Source: Actinomyces culturomici
GTDB taxonomy: Bacteria > Actinomycetota > Actinomycetes > Actinomycetales > Actinomycetaceae
Direction: 5' to 3'
Assembly: GCF_900499005.1 (NCBI RefSeq)
Contig: NZ_LS991318.1
Span: 17,186-52,546, forward strand
DNA length: 35,361 bases
Position numbers and translations under genes: made by a program. Positions 1 through 7,692 of this stretch are shown in pieces. Positions within the stretch are counted from its first letter, which is position 1, and each line of letters begins with the position of its first letter. The notes beneath the pieces are model-generated. The model saw nothing but the letters and a program-made list of their open reading frames with translations. It made no database searches and had not been told where the DNA came from.

Positions 1-1342
1 GTCGGGGTAGGCGGCGGCGAGTTGGGCGAGGGCTTGTTTCCAGTGGGTGGTGAGGCGGCCTTCGACGGGCCGGTTGGTCGCGCGCCGGGAGGGTTTGCTG
101 GTGGGGGTTGTGGCGCGTTCGGCGGCTCTGCGGTCTTCGATGTTGCAGATCGCCAGCCACAGCAGCTTCACGGCCGCCGCGTCGGAGGGGAAGTGGCCCC
201 GGTTCTTGGTGACTTTGCGCAGCTGGTAGTTCAAGGATTCGATGGCGTTGGTCGTGTACAAGACGCGCCGGAGCATGGGCGGGAAGGCGAGGAAGGGCGT
301 GAACCGTTCCCAGGCGCGCTGCCAGGTGCTCAGGGCGTCAGGGTACTTGTCCGCCCATCCGGCGGCGAACTCGGCGAGGGCGTCCAAGGCGGCGTCCTCG
401 TTGACCGCGGTGTAGACGGGTTTGAGGGCGGCGGCGACCTTCCTTGCGATCCTGGTAGGCGACGAACCTCATCGAGGAGCGGATCAGGTGGACGACGCAG
501 GTCTGGACCATCGAGTCGGGCCAGGTCGCCTCCACCGCCTCAGGAAGGCCTGCCAGCCCGTCGCAGCACACGAACAGGACGTCCCTGACTCCCCGGTTGG
601 CGAGCTCGGCGCACACGTGCGCCCAGAAGGAAGCTCCCTCTTCGGACTGGATCCAGATCCCCAGCACGTGCTTGACGCCGTCCATGTCGACCCCGACCGC
701 CAAGTGGGCCGCCCGGTTCGACACCCTCCCCTGGTCGCGGATCTTCACGCGGATCGCATCCAGGTAGATGATCGGATAGAACTCGTCCAGGGGGCGCTGC
801 TGCCACTCCAGGACGGCATCGCACACGGCGTCGGTAATCGTGCTGATCGTCCCGGCCGACAGCTCCACCCCCAGCGTGGACTCCAAGTGGTGGCGGATCT
901 CGCGCACCGTCATCCCACCGGCGTACAAGCTGATAATCATGCCGTCCAGGCCGTCCATGCGCCGCTGGCCCTTACGCACCAGGCGAGGCGTGAACGTGCC
1001 GGCACGGTCGCGGGGGACCTCGATCTCGAAGCTGCCGACCTGCGAGTCGATCACCTTGGTCGAGGTGCCGTTTCGGGCGTTGCCGCGCGCTACCGGCGCA
1101 GGCTCGCCCTTCTCGTAGCCCAAGTGGTCGGTCAGCTCGGCGCGCAACCCCCGCTCAAGAGCTTCTTTCAACAATGCGGGAAGCAGGCCATCAGAACCCG
1201 TCAGCTCGATCTCGCCCGAATCAACCTTGGCGAACACCTCGTCCAAAGCCCCCGACGACACCAACTCACTCGCGACCACACGGCCCGACAAACCAGAATC
1301 AACACTCAATGCAACAGTCCTTCCAAAGGAGGGCTTACACAA
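1..1342 (-). pseudogene. IS256-family transposase, frameshifted and cut by the window edge
   Basis: This is a DDE transposase of the IS256 (mutator-like) family, which moves an insertion sequence by cutting and joining DNA. Reading leftwards from ATG at 1342, the first part carries YLDAIRVKIRD (first Asp) and CCDGLAGLPEAVE (second Asp). At about 441-446 the reading frame breaks: the sequence has AAGGAAGGTC where the frame needs AAGAAGGTC, one extra base. In the shifted frame the protein continues without stops to the window edge, including TTNAIESLNYQLRK with the third catalytic acid, and ends near the usual C-terminus (LAQLAAAYPD). One base therefore separates it from an intact gene, so it is either a recent pseudogene or a sequencing error. 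The stop codon and left inverted repeat lie outside the window. The right end of the element should fall between about 1345 and 1380 but cannot be fixed. Confidence 0.9.
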
Positions 1343-1380
1343 ACCATTGAACAGGCTCGAAAGCTTTAACCTGTCCCTAA

Positions 1381-1520
1381 AGCAACAAGCAACGAGCAGT
1401 AAGCACTAAGCACTAAGCAACGAGCAGTAAGCAACGAGCACTAAGCACTAAGCACTAAGCACTAAGCAACAAGCAACAAGCACTAAGCAACGAGGGGTAA
1501 GCAACAAGCAGTAAGCACAT
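1381..1520. repeat. Heptamer tandem array, 20 units
   Basis: Twenty consecutive 7-base units run in perfect phase with no insertion or deletion. Nearly all are variants of AGCANNN: AGCACTA, AGCAACA, AGCAACG and AGCAGTA are the four main forms. One unit is degenerate (AGGGGTA, 1493-1499) and the last is AGCACAT. The array is clearly less GC-rich than the host genes and contains TAA in many units, and seven is not a multiple of three, so it is not coding. It lies between the transposase start and the integrase stop. The remaining bases to 1667 hold no gene; two loosely similar segments starting CCTGTTCGGG (about 1564 and 1619) are the only other pattern seen. Confidence 0.9.
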
Positions 1521-1667
1521 AGGGATTAAAGAACTGATTAGTTTGTGTTCAGTTTGTCGGCTTCCTGTTCGGGTGGATGCGAAGACGCGCCCGCACCTTC
1601 ACCCCAAGGGCCTGTTGCCTGTTCGGGGGTTGGGTGCGAGCGCGCCTAAGCGTGTCGCCGTTGTCGG

Positions 1668-2969
1668 CTACTGTTCGGTTCCCGTCGGACGAAGGGTGAT
1701 CACTTCGCCTTCCTCCTCCTTCGGGCGTTCCGTCTTCGCAAGGGCTTCGGCCACATGGTCGGTGATGAGGCGCCGCCGTTCGTCGTTCGCGTGGATGTAG
1801 CGGCGCGTAATGCTGCTGTTCTCATGGCCCATTGCCGTAGAAACGTCCTGCGCTGAAACGCCGGATACGGTTGCCGCGAGTGAGGCGAAGGTGTGCCGGA
1901 AGTCGTGAGGGGAGAGGCCTTCAATCTGCGCCCTCTTCACGGCGTTCCCGATGTTGCCCCGGAAGGTGCTAGGCGGGAACGGCTTGTTCGGGTTGCTCGG
2001 AGCGGGGAAGACGTAGGCATCCTTACCGCGCGTTGTCTTCGCAAGGTAGGCGGTGAGTTCGTCGAAGAGGTCGGACGGGATAGTGAGGGTGCGGTTACCG
2101 GCTTCCGTCTTCGGCGTTGTCTCCGTGGCGTACTTCCCTTCCCCGGTCACTGCGCCGTTGATCATCACCTTCCTAGTCTTCAAGTTGATAGCGCCGCGCT
2201 TCAGTCCCCGCAGTTCGCCGAGACGAAGGCCCGTGCCCGCTGCGAAGCGAACCACCAAGGGCCACATGTCGCCGGGCATCTCACCCGCGAGCGCCGCGAC
2301 CTCCCACGGTTCCAGGGCCCTAGGCGCGTGGCGCTGTGACTTGCCGGACCTTGCGCCCTTCATTGACCCGAGCATCTTCGGGCGGATCGGCAACGTCTCG
2401 ATGACCTCATCCTGATACGCGGTCCGCATGATTGTTGCGAACAGGTTGAACATGTTCCTGCGGGTGCGGGCGACTTCGGGAACTTCGCCGTCGGTCGCGA
2501 GCCATGTCCGAATGTCCTTGGTGGTGATGTTCGTGATGGGAACCTTCCCCCACTTCGGTTCAATCCATTTGTTGTAGGTGAACTGATAGCTGTTGCGGGT
2601 GGATGCTGCAAGGCTCCGGTTCGCAAACCACGTCTTGCCGTACTCGCCGAAGGTGTAGGTGTCGCGGGTGCGCTGCCTTTCTACCTCTTCGGCTTCGGCG
2701 TCTTCCTCTTCCTTGCTCTTCCAAACCCCCATCTCAATGCGCGCCGATTCCTTCCTAAGCCAATCGTCGGCCGCTTCGATGGTGTGGAATCCGCCGGTGC
2801 GGGGCGTGCAACGGATGATGTTGCCGTGTTCGTCCCTGAGCTTGTACGGGTGCTGATAGCTCGCGTAATAGAGCCCGTGCCCCCGGTACTGACGGACTGA
2901 CCCGAACTTCCTCTGGCGCTTGTACTCCTTGCGCTCGCCGTTCTCGGTGGTTGCGACCTGCTTTGTCAT
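1668..2969 (-). CDS. Tyrosine recombinase (integrase) of an integrated element
   Basis: This 433-residue site-specific recombinase would integrate and excise the mobile element. The N-terminus (KFGSVRQYRGHGLYYASYQHPY) resembles arm-binding domains of actinobacterial integrases, followed by a core-binding helical region (about 95-190, TFGEYGKTWFANRSLAASTRNSY). The catalytic domain shows the first Arg in GTGLRLGELRGL, the His-x-x-Arg box in LSPHDFRHTFASLA, and the terminal GHENSSITRRYIH with the nucleophilic Tyr. Start ATG at 2969 is preceded by AAGGAGGAG at a good distance. Its base composition is lower in GC than the host genes to the right, which fits transfer. It lies next to a tRNA 3'-end remnant (3151-3173), the usual target of this family. 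No excisionase or structural gene is visible; the rest of the element lies left of the window. Confidence 0.93.
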   Translation of the reverse strand: MTKQVATTENGERKEYKRQRKFGSVRQYRGHGLYYASYQHPYKLRDEHGNIIRCTPRTGGFHTIEAADDWLRKESARIEMGVWKSKEEEDAEAEEVERQRTRDTYTFGEYGKTWFANRSLAASTRNSYQFTYNKWIEPKWGKVPITNITTKDIRTWLATDGEVPEVARTRRNMFNLFATIMRTAYQDEVIETLPIRPKMLGSMKGARSGKSQRHAPRALEPWEVAALAGEMPGDMWPLVVRFAAGTGLRLGELRGLKRGAINLKTRKVMINGAVTGEGKYATETTPKTEAGNRTLTIPSDLFDELTAYLAKTTRGKDAYVFPAPSNPNKPFPPSTFRGNIGNAVKRAQIEGLSPHDFRHTFASLAATVSGVSAQDVSTAMGHENSSITRRYIHANDERRRLITDHVAEALAKTERPKEEEGEVITLRPTGTEQ

Positions 2970-3032
2970 GGTGTTCTTTCTCCTCCTTGCACCATTCCTG
3001 CACCATTCGTGGGTGCCCTTCCTTGGTACACA

Positions 3033-3060
3033 ATGGTATACATGCGTTGCGCAATGTCAA
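3033..3060 (-). promoter_or_regulatory. Putative integrase promoter
   Basis: On the minus strand a perfect -35 box TTGACA (3060-3055) is followed after 16 bases by TACCAT (3038-3033), giving a start of transcription about 55-60 bases before the integrase ATG. The overlapping TATACC (3040-3035) would give a spacer of 14, so the exact -10 is uncertain. Confidence 0.45.
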
Positions 3061-3084
3061 GCACAACACGCGGTAAGGAGTTGC

Positions 3085-3109
3085 TTGACCTGGTAAAACA
3101 CCATGTCAA
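3085..3109. promoter_or_regulatory. Inverted repeat, possible integrase arm site or operator
   Basis: TTGACCTGGT (3085-3094) and ACCATGTCAA (3100-3109) form a 10-base inverted repeat with one mismatch around AAAAC. A further ATGTCAA copy at 3054-3060 makes three TTGAC-type sites in 55 bases between the integrase and the attachment core. Arm-type sites of tyrosine integrases are found in just this place, but an operator for a repressor of the element is equally possible. Confidence 0.4.
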
Positions 3110-3150
3110 AGCGATCTTCTATCGATGTGGTGGAAGGGTGGGCCTAACGT

Positions 3151-3173
3151 TTCAAATCCCAGCGCTACCGCCA
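3151..3173 (+). other. Attachment-site remnant: 3' end of a tRNA, probably tRNA-Ser
   Basis: The sequence reads as T-loop TTCAAAT, T-stem 3' strand CCCAG, acceptor 3' strand CGCTACC, discriminator G and CCA, exactly in tRNA order. The T-stem 5' strand is not restored upstream (T at 3150 where G53 is expected), so no tRNA is present here. This is what is left when an element integrates into the 3' end of a tRNA gene: the core stays at the distal junction and the intact tRNA is rebuilt at the other end. G73 and a 5' strand of GGTAGCG fit tRNA-Ser. The orientation puts the element to the left and host DNA to the right. Confidence 0.6.
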
Positions 3174-3260
3174 CGGTTTGCCCCGTGATTCCAACGAAAA
3201 GTCGGAGTCGCGGGGCGAACTTTTTGCCCGCGTGGGGGACGCGGGTGCGCGCTGGGCGCC

Positions 3261-3540
3261 GGGCTACCTGGATCGCACACTCGACGCGCCTCCCGCCCAC
3301 CAGAGCATGCCGAGACGGCGATCCAAGTCACGCATGCCATCGATCCCGAGCGCGGGGCTACCTGGATCGCACACTCGACGCGCCTCCCGCCCACCAGAGC
3401 ATGCCGAGACGGCGATCCAAGTCACGCATGCCATCGATCCCGAGCGCGGGGCGACCTGGATCGCACACTCGACGTCCTTCCCCGCCCGCCAAGCGCGCCG
3501 AGACGGCGATGCGGGTCATGCGGGGCATCGGCAACCGACT
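3261..3540. repeat. 94-bp tandem repeat, about three copies
   Basis: Copies start near 3261, 3355 and 3449. The first two are almost identical over 94 bases (both contain CTACCTGGATCGCACACTCG and CATGCCGAGACGGCGATCCA). The third diverges after about 30 bases. The unit is not a multiple of three, so the three open frames across it are chance. No gene is seen between 3174 and 3666; this repeat and the promoter at its right end are all it holds. Confidence 0.88.
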
Positions 3541-3629
3541 GCACCTCAAACTGTGAAGAGCCGCGCCGCCTTCCTCCATCGAGGGGATCTTCCGTTCCAC
3601 CTTCGTCTCCGCTTTTGGGGCACCAAGGA

Positions 3630-3666
3630 CCTGTCAATCGAGTGACAGGCTTGCTAGGCTCGAGGC
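3630..3666 (+). promoter_or_regulatory. Leaderless promoter and LacI-type operator of the sucrose hydrolase
   Basis: The palindrome CCTGTCAATCGAGTGACAGG (3630-3649) has one off-centre mismatch and the central CG typical of LacI-family operators. A TGn-extended -10 box, TGC TAGGCT (3653-3660), follows, with the weak -35 CTGTCA (3631-3636) inside the operator. Only six bases separate the -10 box from the ATG at 3667, so transcription should begin at or next to the start codon. Bound repressor would cover the -35 region. Confidence 0.65.
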
Positions 3667-5184
3667 ATGACCGAGGACTTCCTGGCGCTCGCCCTCGAGG
3701 CGGAGCGGAATTCACGGGCCCACGACGACGCGGACCGGCCGACCTTCCACATCGCCCCGCCGGTCGGGCGCCTCAATGATCCGAACGGCCTCATCGTCGA
3801 CGGTGAGGACTACCACGCCTTCTTCCAGTACACGCCCGAGCATCCGAAGAAGTTCGTCTACTGGGGCCACGCCGTCTCGCGCGATCTCGTCCACTGGGAC
3901 TACCTCGAGCCCGCGATCCTCCCGGACTGCCACCAGGACGCGAACGGCGCCTACTCGGGCACCGCGATCGGCGTCGACGGCGGCGTCGAGCTCTGGTACA
4001 CGGGGAACTACAAGGATCCGGAGACCGGGGAGCGCGAGGCCACCCAGTGCCTCGTCGAGACGCCCGACCTCCGCGCGTTCACGAAGACCCGCACCCCGAT
4101 CATCGCGACGCATCCGGCGGGCTACACCGCCCACTTCCGCGACCCGCAGGTGTGGAAGGATCCGGACGACCCGGCCGGCTCGTATCGGATGATGGTCGGC
4201 GTTCAGCGCGAGAACCTCACCGGCGCGATCCTCCTCTACCGCTCGGTCGACCGGCGCGACTGGGTCCTCGAGGGCGAATTGACCTTCCCCGATGCGGCCG
4301 GCGCCTTCGACTCATTCGGCTACATGTGGGAGTGCCCGAACCTCGTGCGCCTGCGCGACGAGGCGACCGGCGAGGTCCGCGACGTGCTCGTCTTCTGCCC
4401 GCAGGGCATCGACCCGGACCGCGAGGGCTTCGAGAACATCTTCCCCTGCGTCTACGTCGTCGGTTCCCTCGTCGGCACCGAGCTGCGCGGCGCGACCGGC
4501 GAATTCTTCGAGGTCGACCGCGGTTTCGAGTTCTACGCCCCCCAGGTGTACGCCCGCCGCGACCAGGGCTGGGGCGACCTGACGACCGGTGCGCCGTCCC
4601 TCCTCATCGGGTGGGCGGGCAACGCCTCCGAGGACGATCAGCCCTCGATCGACTCCGGCGGCTGGGTCCACGCGCTCACGAGCCCGCGCGCCCTCGCCCT
4701 CGTCGATGGACGCCTCGTCGCCCGTCCCTTCCTCCCCGGCTTGCCGCTGGCCCCCGCCGCCCTTCCTCCGATCGACGAGGTCGGGGCGGTCGACCTGCCC
4801 GAGCTCGAGGGATCGCGCGCGTGGCGGGCGAGGCTCTTCGCGGACTACGGGGACTCCGGCGCGCTCGTACTCGAGCCGGGCTCGGACGGGCTGAAGATCC
4901 GCGTCGAGCCGGGCCGCCTCGTCGTCGACCGCTCGGGCACGCGCTATCCCCACGGCGATCGGCGGGTCGTCACCCTCGATCCGGGGGTCGCCGAGCTCGT
5001 CGAGGTCGTCCACGACCGCTCGCTCACGGAGATCTACCTCGGCGACGGCAGGCTCGTCTTCACCCTGCGCTCCTTCCTCGAGGGCGAGGGTGCGGGGCTG
5101 CGCGTGACGGGGGAGGGGCCGGTGCGTCTGCTCGGCCTGGAGACCGCCAGCTTCGAGCAGGACGATCGTCCCGAGGTCCGCTGA
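3667..5184 (+). CDS. Glycoside hydrolase family 32, sucrose-6-phosphate hydrolase / beta-fructosidase
   Basis: This 505-residue cytoplasmic enzyme cleaves the fructose side of sucrose or sucrose-6-phosphate. All three GH32 signatures are visible: NDPNG with nucleophile Asp38, RDP at 158-160, and the acid/base Glu222 in WECPNL. The five-bladed propeller spans about 25-350 and a C-terminal beta-sandwich ends near 490. There is no signal peptide, which suits a partner of a PTS that delivers phosphorylated sugar. The start is the first Met, with no ribosome-binding site, because the transcript appears leaderless. It has its own operator and terminator and so is transcribed separately from the PTS gene that follows. 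Phosphorylated sucrose is the inferred substrate; fructo-oligosaccharides remain possible. Confidence 0.92.
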   Translation: MTEDFLALALEAERNSRAHDDADRPTFHIAPPVGRLNDPNGLIVDGEDYHAFFQYTPEHPKKFVYWGHAVSRDLVHWDYLEPAILPDCHQDANGAYSGTAIGVDGGVELWYTGNYKDPETGEREATQCLVETPDLRAFTKTRTPIIATHPAGYTAHFRDPQVWKDPDDPAGSYRMMVGVQRENLTGAILLYRSVDRRDWVLEGELTFPDAAGAFDSFGYMWECPNLVRLRDEATGEVRDVLVFCPQGIDPDREGFENIFPCVYVVGSLVGTELRGATGEFFEVDRGFEFYAPQVYARRDQGWGDLTTGAPSLLIGWAGNASEDDQPSIDSGGWVHALTSPRALALVDGRLVARPFLPGLPLAPAALPPIDEVGAVDLPELEGSRAWRARLFADYGDSGALVLEPGSDGLKIRVEPGRLVVDRSGTRYPHGDRRVVTLDPGVAELVEVVHDRSLTEIYLGDGRLVFTLRSFLEGEGAGLRVTGEGPVRLLGLETASFEQDDRPEVR

Positions 5185-5209
5185 GCGGACGGAGAATCGG
5201 GAGAGCCGC

Positions 5210-5248
5210 GGCGCCCTCGGCGGAATCCCGCCGAGGGCGCCGCCTTTT
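5210..5248 (+). terminator. Rho-independent terminator after the GH32 gene
   Basis: A perfect 14-base stem (GGCGCCCTCGGCGG, 5210-5223, with its complement at 5228-5241) has the loop AATC and is followed by CGCC TTTT. It ends the hydrolase transcript before the PTS promoter. Confidence 0.85.
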
Positions 5249-5356
5249 CCTGAACCCCCAGGTCGCGGGCTAAAAGCTTCTTCTGCCCCGCGAAGTCGGC
5301 GCGCGGCCCCGGCCTCGTGAACCTTCGAAAAGCCTGAAAATCGTCTGTCGAAACCC

Positions 5357-5401
5357 TTGCGCGTTCTTCGTGTGCACCCCTACTATGTCAATCGATTGCT
5401 A
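5357..5401 (+). promoter_or_regulatory. PTS promoter with LacI-type operator
   Basis: The boxes TTGCGC (5357-5362) and TACTAT (5381-5386) are 18 bases apart. The operator-like TGTCAATCGATTGCTA (5386-5401) starts on the last base of the -10 box and covers the likely transcription start. It shares TGTCAATCGA and the following TG with the site before the hydrolase gene, so one repressor probably controls both. Confidence 0.65.
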
Positions 5402-5465
5402 TACCGCCCGAGACGAACTGGTGACGCCGTCGTCCAGTCCCGGGTCCACAGAGGAAGGAACGCGG

Positions 5466-7493
5466 ATGGCAATGGATCACGCCAAGGTGGCGTCGGAAGT
5501 CGTCAAGGCCGTGGGAGGCGCGCAGAACATCAACGCCGCCGCCCACTGCGCGACCCGACTCCGACTCGTCATCGCCGACCCGAAGAAGATCGACCAGGCC
5601 GCGCTCGACGCGAACGAGGACCTCAAGGGCACCTTCTCGGCCGGCGGCATGTACCAGATCATCGTCGGCCCCGGCGATGTCGACGTCGTCTACCGCCACA
5701 TGGTCGACGACCACGCGGTCCGCGAGGTCTCGAAGGACGAGGCGAAGGAGGAGGCCGCCCAGGGCGGCAACGTCTTCTCCCGCTTCATCAAGATGATCGC
5801 CGACATCTTCGTCCCGATCCTCCCGGCCCTCGTCGCCGGCGGCCTCATGATGGCGATCAACAACGTCCTCACCGCGCAGGGCCTCTTCGGCCCCAAGTCG
5901 GTGACCGAGATGTTCCCCGCCGTCGCCGACTACGCGAGCCTCATCAACATGGTCTCCGCGGCGGCCTTCGCCGCCCTCCCGGTCCTCGTCGGCTTCTCCG
6001 CCGCCAAGAGATTCGGCGGAAACGTCTACCTCGGCGCCGCGCTCGGCGCCGCGATGATCTCCTCCGACCTCCTCAACGCGTGGAACACCGGCGCCGCGCT
6101 CGCCGGCCAGGCGGACGTCCAGTACTGGCACCTCTTCGGCATGCAGGTCGCGAAGATCGGCTACCAGGCGCAGGTCATCCCGACCCTCGCCGTCACCTGG
6201 GTCATGTGCGTCATCGAGAAGTGGCTCCACAAGCGCCTCTCCGGCACGGTCGACTTCCTCGTCACCCCGCTCGTCACCCTCCTCGTCACCGGCTTCCTCG
6301 CGTTCGTCGCGATCGGCCCCGTCACCCGAATCCTCGCGCAGGGCCTCACCGACGGCATCAACTGGGCGTACACGGTCCTCGGCCCGATCGGCGGCCTCCT
6401 CTTCGGCCTCGTCTACTCCCCGATCGTCGTCACCGGCCTCCACCAGTCCTTCCCGGCCGTCGAGATCCCGCTCCTCCCCGTCAACGGCGGCATCGGCGAC
6501 TTCATCTTCCCGATCGCCTCCATGGCGAACATCGCCCAGGGCGCCGCGGCGCTCGCGATCTTCACGAAGACCCGCGACGCCAAGCTCAAGGGCCTCGCCG
6601 GCGCCGGCGGCGCGTCCGCAGTCTTCGGCATCACCGAGCCCGCGATCTTCGGCGTCAACCTGCGCCTCCGCTGGCCCTTCTTCATCGGCATGATCGCGGC
6701 GGCCATCGGCTCGTGCGGCGTCGCCCTCTTCGACGTCCGCGGCCAGGCGCTCGGCGCCGCCGGCTTCGTCGGCTTCGTCTCGATCATCCCGCAGGACATC
6801 CCGATGTACCTCCTGCTCGAGGTCATCGTCTTCGTCCTCTCCTTCGCCGGCGTCTTCTTCTACGCCTCCACCCGCGGCAAGGGCGACATGGGCCCGATGG
6901 TCCCGGCCGCCGCCGTCGCCGCCGAGGGCGCCGCCCTTGAGGGCGCCGACGTCGACTCCGCCGCCTCGACCGAGGCCTCCGCAGCCGCCGCGCCGGTCGT
7001 CGAACTCCCCGCCGAGGCCGCGACGGACTTCACCGTCACCGCCCCGCTCGCAGGTTCGATCGTCCCGCTCGAGCAGGTGAAGGACGAGTCCTTCGCCCGC
7101 GGGATGCTCGGCCCCGGCATCGCGATCTCGCCCGCCGGCGGCAAGGTCGTCGCCCCCGTCGACGGCACGGTCACCGTCGCCTTCGGCACCGGCCACGCCT
7201 ACGGCCTCAAGGCCGCGTCCGGCCTGCAGATCCTCATCCACATCGGCATGGACACCGTCCAGCTCGACGGTAAGGGCTTCACCCCGCGCGTCGCCAAGGG
7301 CGACGTCGTCCGCCGTGGCGACGTCCTCGCCGAGGTCGATTGGGACGTCATCCGCGAGGCCGGCTACGACACGATCACCCCGATCGTCGTGACGAACAAG
7401 AAGAAGTACGACTCCGTCGCACCGGTCGCCTCCGGCGAGGTCGCCATCGGCGACCGCATCCTCGAGGCCACCCCGAAGGAGGTCACCGCCTGA
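5466..7493 (+). CDS. PTS sugar permease EIIBCA, sucrose type
   Basis: This 675-residue membrane protein imports a sugar and phosphorylates it, taking phosphate from HPr. EIIB comes first, with phospho-accepting Cys28 in AAHCATRLRL. The EIIC channel follows (about 95-475) with many hydrophobic helices and the sugar-site stretch VTGLHQSFPAVE. After an Ala-rich linker, EIIA of the glucose type is fused at the C-terminus, with active-site His592 in ILIHIGMDTVQL and its partner His in GTGHAYGL. Start ATG 5466 is chosen because GAGGAAGGAA lies just upstream; ATG 5472 is possible. The frame is open further upstream, but that stretch overlaps the promoter. The order B-C-A and the adjacent GH32 enzyme point to sucrose; another beta-fructoside is possible. 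Confidence 0.92.
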   Translation: MAMDHAKVASEVVKAVGGAQNINAAAHCATRLRLVIADPKKIDQAALDANEDLKGTFSAGGMYQIIVGPGDVDVVYRHMVDDHAVREVSKDEAKEEAAQGGNVFSRFIKMIADIFVPILPALVAGGLMMAINNVLTAQGLFGPKSVTEMFPAVADYASLINMVSAAAFAALPVLVGFSAAKRFGGNVYLGAALGAAMISSDLLNAWNTGAALAGQADVQYWHLFGMQVAKIGYQAQVIPTLAVTWVMCVIEKWLHKRLSGTVDFLVTPLVTLLVTGFLAFVAIGPVTRILAQGLTDGINWAYTVLGPIGGLLFGLVYSPIVVTGLHQSFPAVEIPLLPVNGGIGDFIFPIASMANIAQGAAALAIFTKTRDAKLKGLAGAGGASAVFGITEPAIFGVNLRLRWPFFIGMIAAAIGSCGVALFDVRGQALGAAGFVGFVSIIPQDIPMYLLLEVIVFVLSFAGVFFYASTRGKGDMGPMVPAAAVAAEGAALEGADVDSAASTEASAAAAPVVELPAEAATDFTVTAPLAGSIVPLEQVKDESFARGMLGPGIAISPAGGKVVAPVDGTVTVAFGTGHAYGLKAASGLQILIHIGMDTVQLDGKGFTPRVAKGDVVRRGDVLAEVDWDVIREAGYDTITPIVVTNKKKYDSVAPVASGEVAIGDRILEATPKEVTA

Positions 7494-7512
7494 TCCTCTG
7501 ATCGGACGGACC

Positions 7513-7559
7513 CGCGGGGGGAGGGGAGCGCGCCTGGCGCTCCACTCCCCCCGCGTTTT
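7513..7559 (+). terminator. Terminator after the PTS gene
   Basis: A long GC-rich stem (GCGGGGGGAGGGGAGCG against CGCTCCACTCCCCCCGC, one bulge) is followed by GTTTT. It closes the PTS transcript. Confidence 0.8.
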
Positions 7560-7577
7560 CGCGATGTCGCGCGCATC

Positions 7578-7635
7578 CCCTCGACGACGCAACGTGATGC
7601 TCTCGGCGCGCGAAGGTAATGCTCTCGGTGGAGGA
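7578..7635. repeat. 22-bp tandem repeat, locus 1 of 2
   Basis: Two full 22-base units (7578-7599, 7600-7621) and a partial third follow the pattern CTCTCGACG, three or four variable bases, then GAAGGTAATG. The same unit recurs at 16090-16167. It lies between convergent genes (PTS and lacI), so it is not a promoter for either. Confidence 0.85.
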
Positions 7636-7692
7636 GGGCGTGAGTTCGTCGGCGGCTCGGAGGCGCGGGCGCCCCGCGCCGGCCGGGCGGGT

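Noticed and set aside
422-1369. Long plus-strand open frame over the transposase
   Set aside because: It is the antisense shadow of the IS256 gene; the minus strand carries the recognised protein.
1381-1520. CRISPR array
   Set aside because: Units are 7 bases with no spacers, and no cas gene is near.
3178-3645. 155-codon frame over the 94-bp repeat
   Set aside because: The repeat period is not a multiple of three, so successive copies would be read in different frames; the open frame is a by-product of composition.
5388-7592. 734-codon minus-strand frame opposite the PTS gene
   Set aside because: It is rich in Asp, Gly, Arg and Glu with no domain, the typical antisense shadow of a GC-biased gene; the plus strand encodes the clear EIIBCA.
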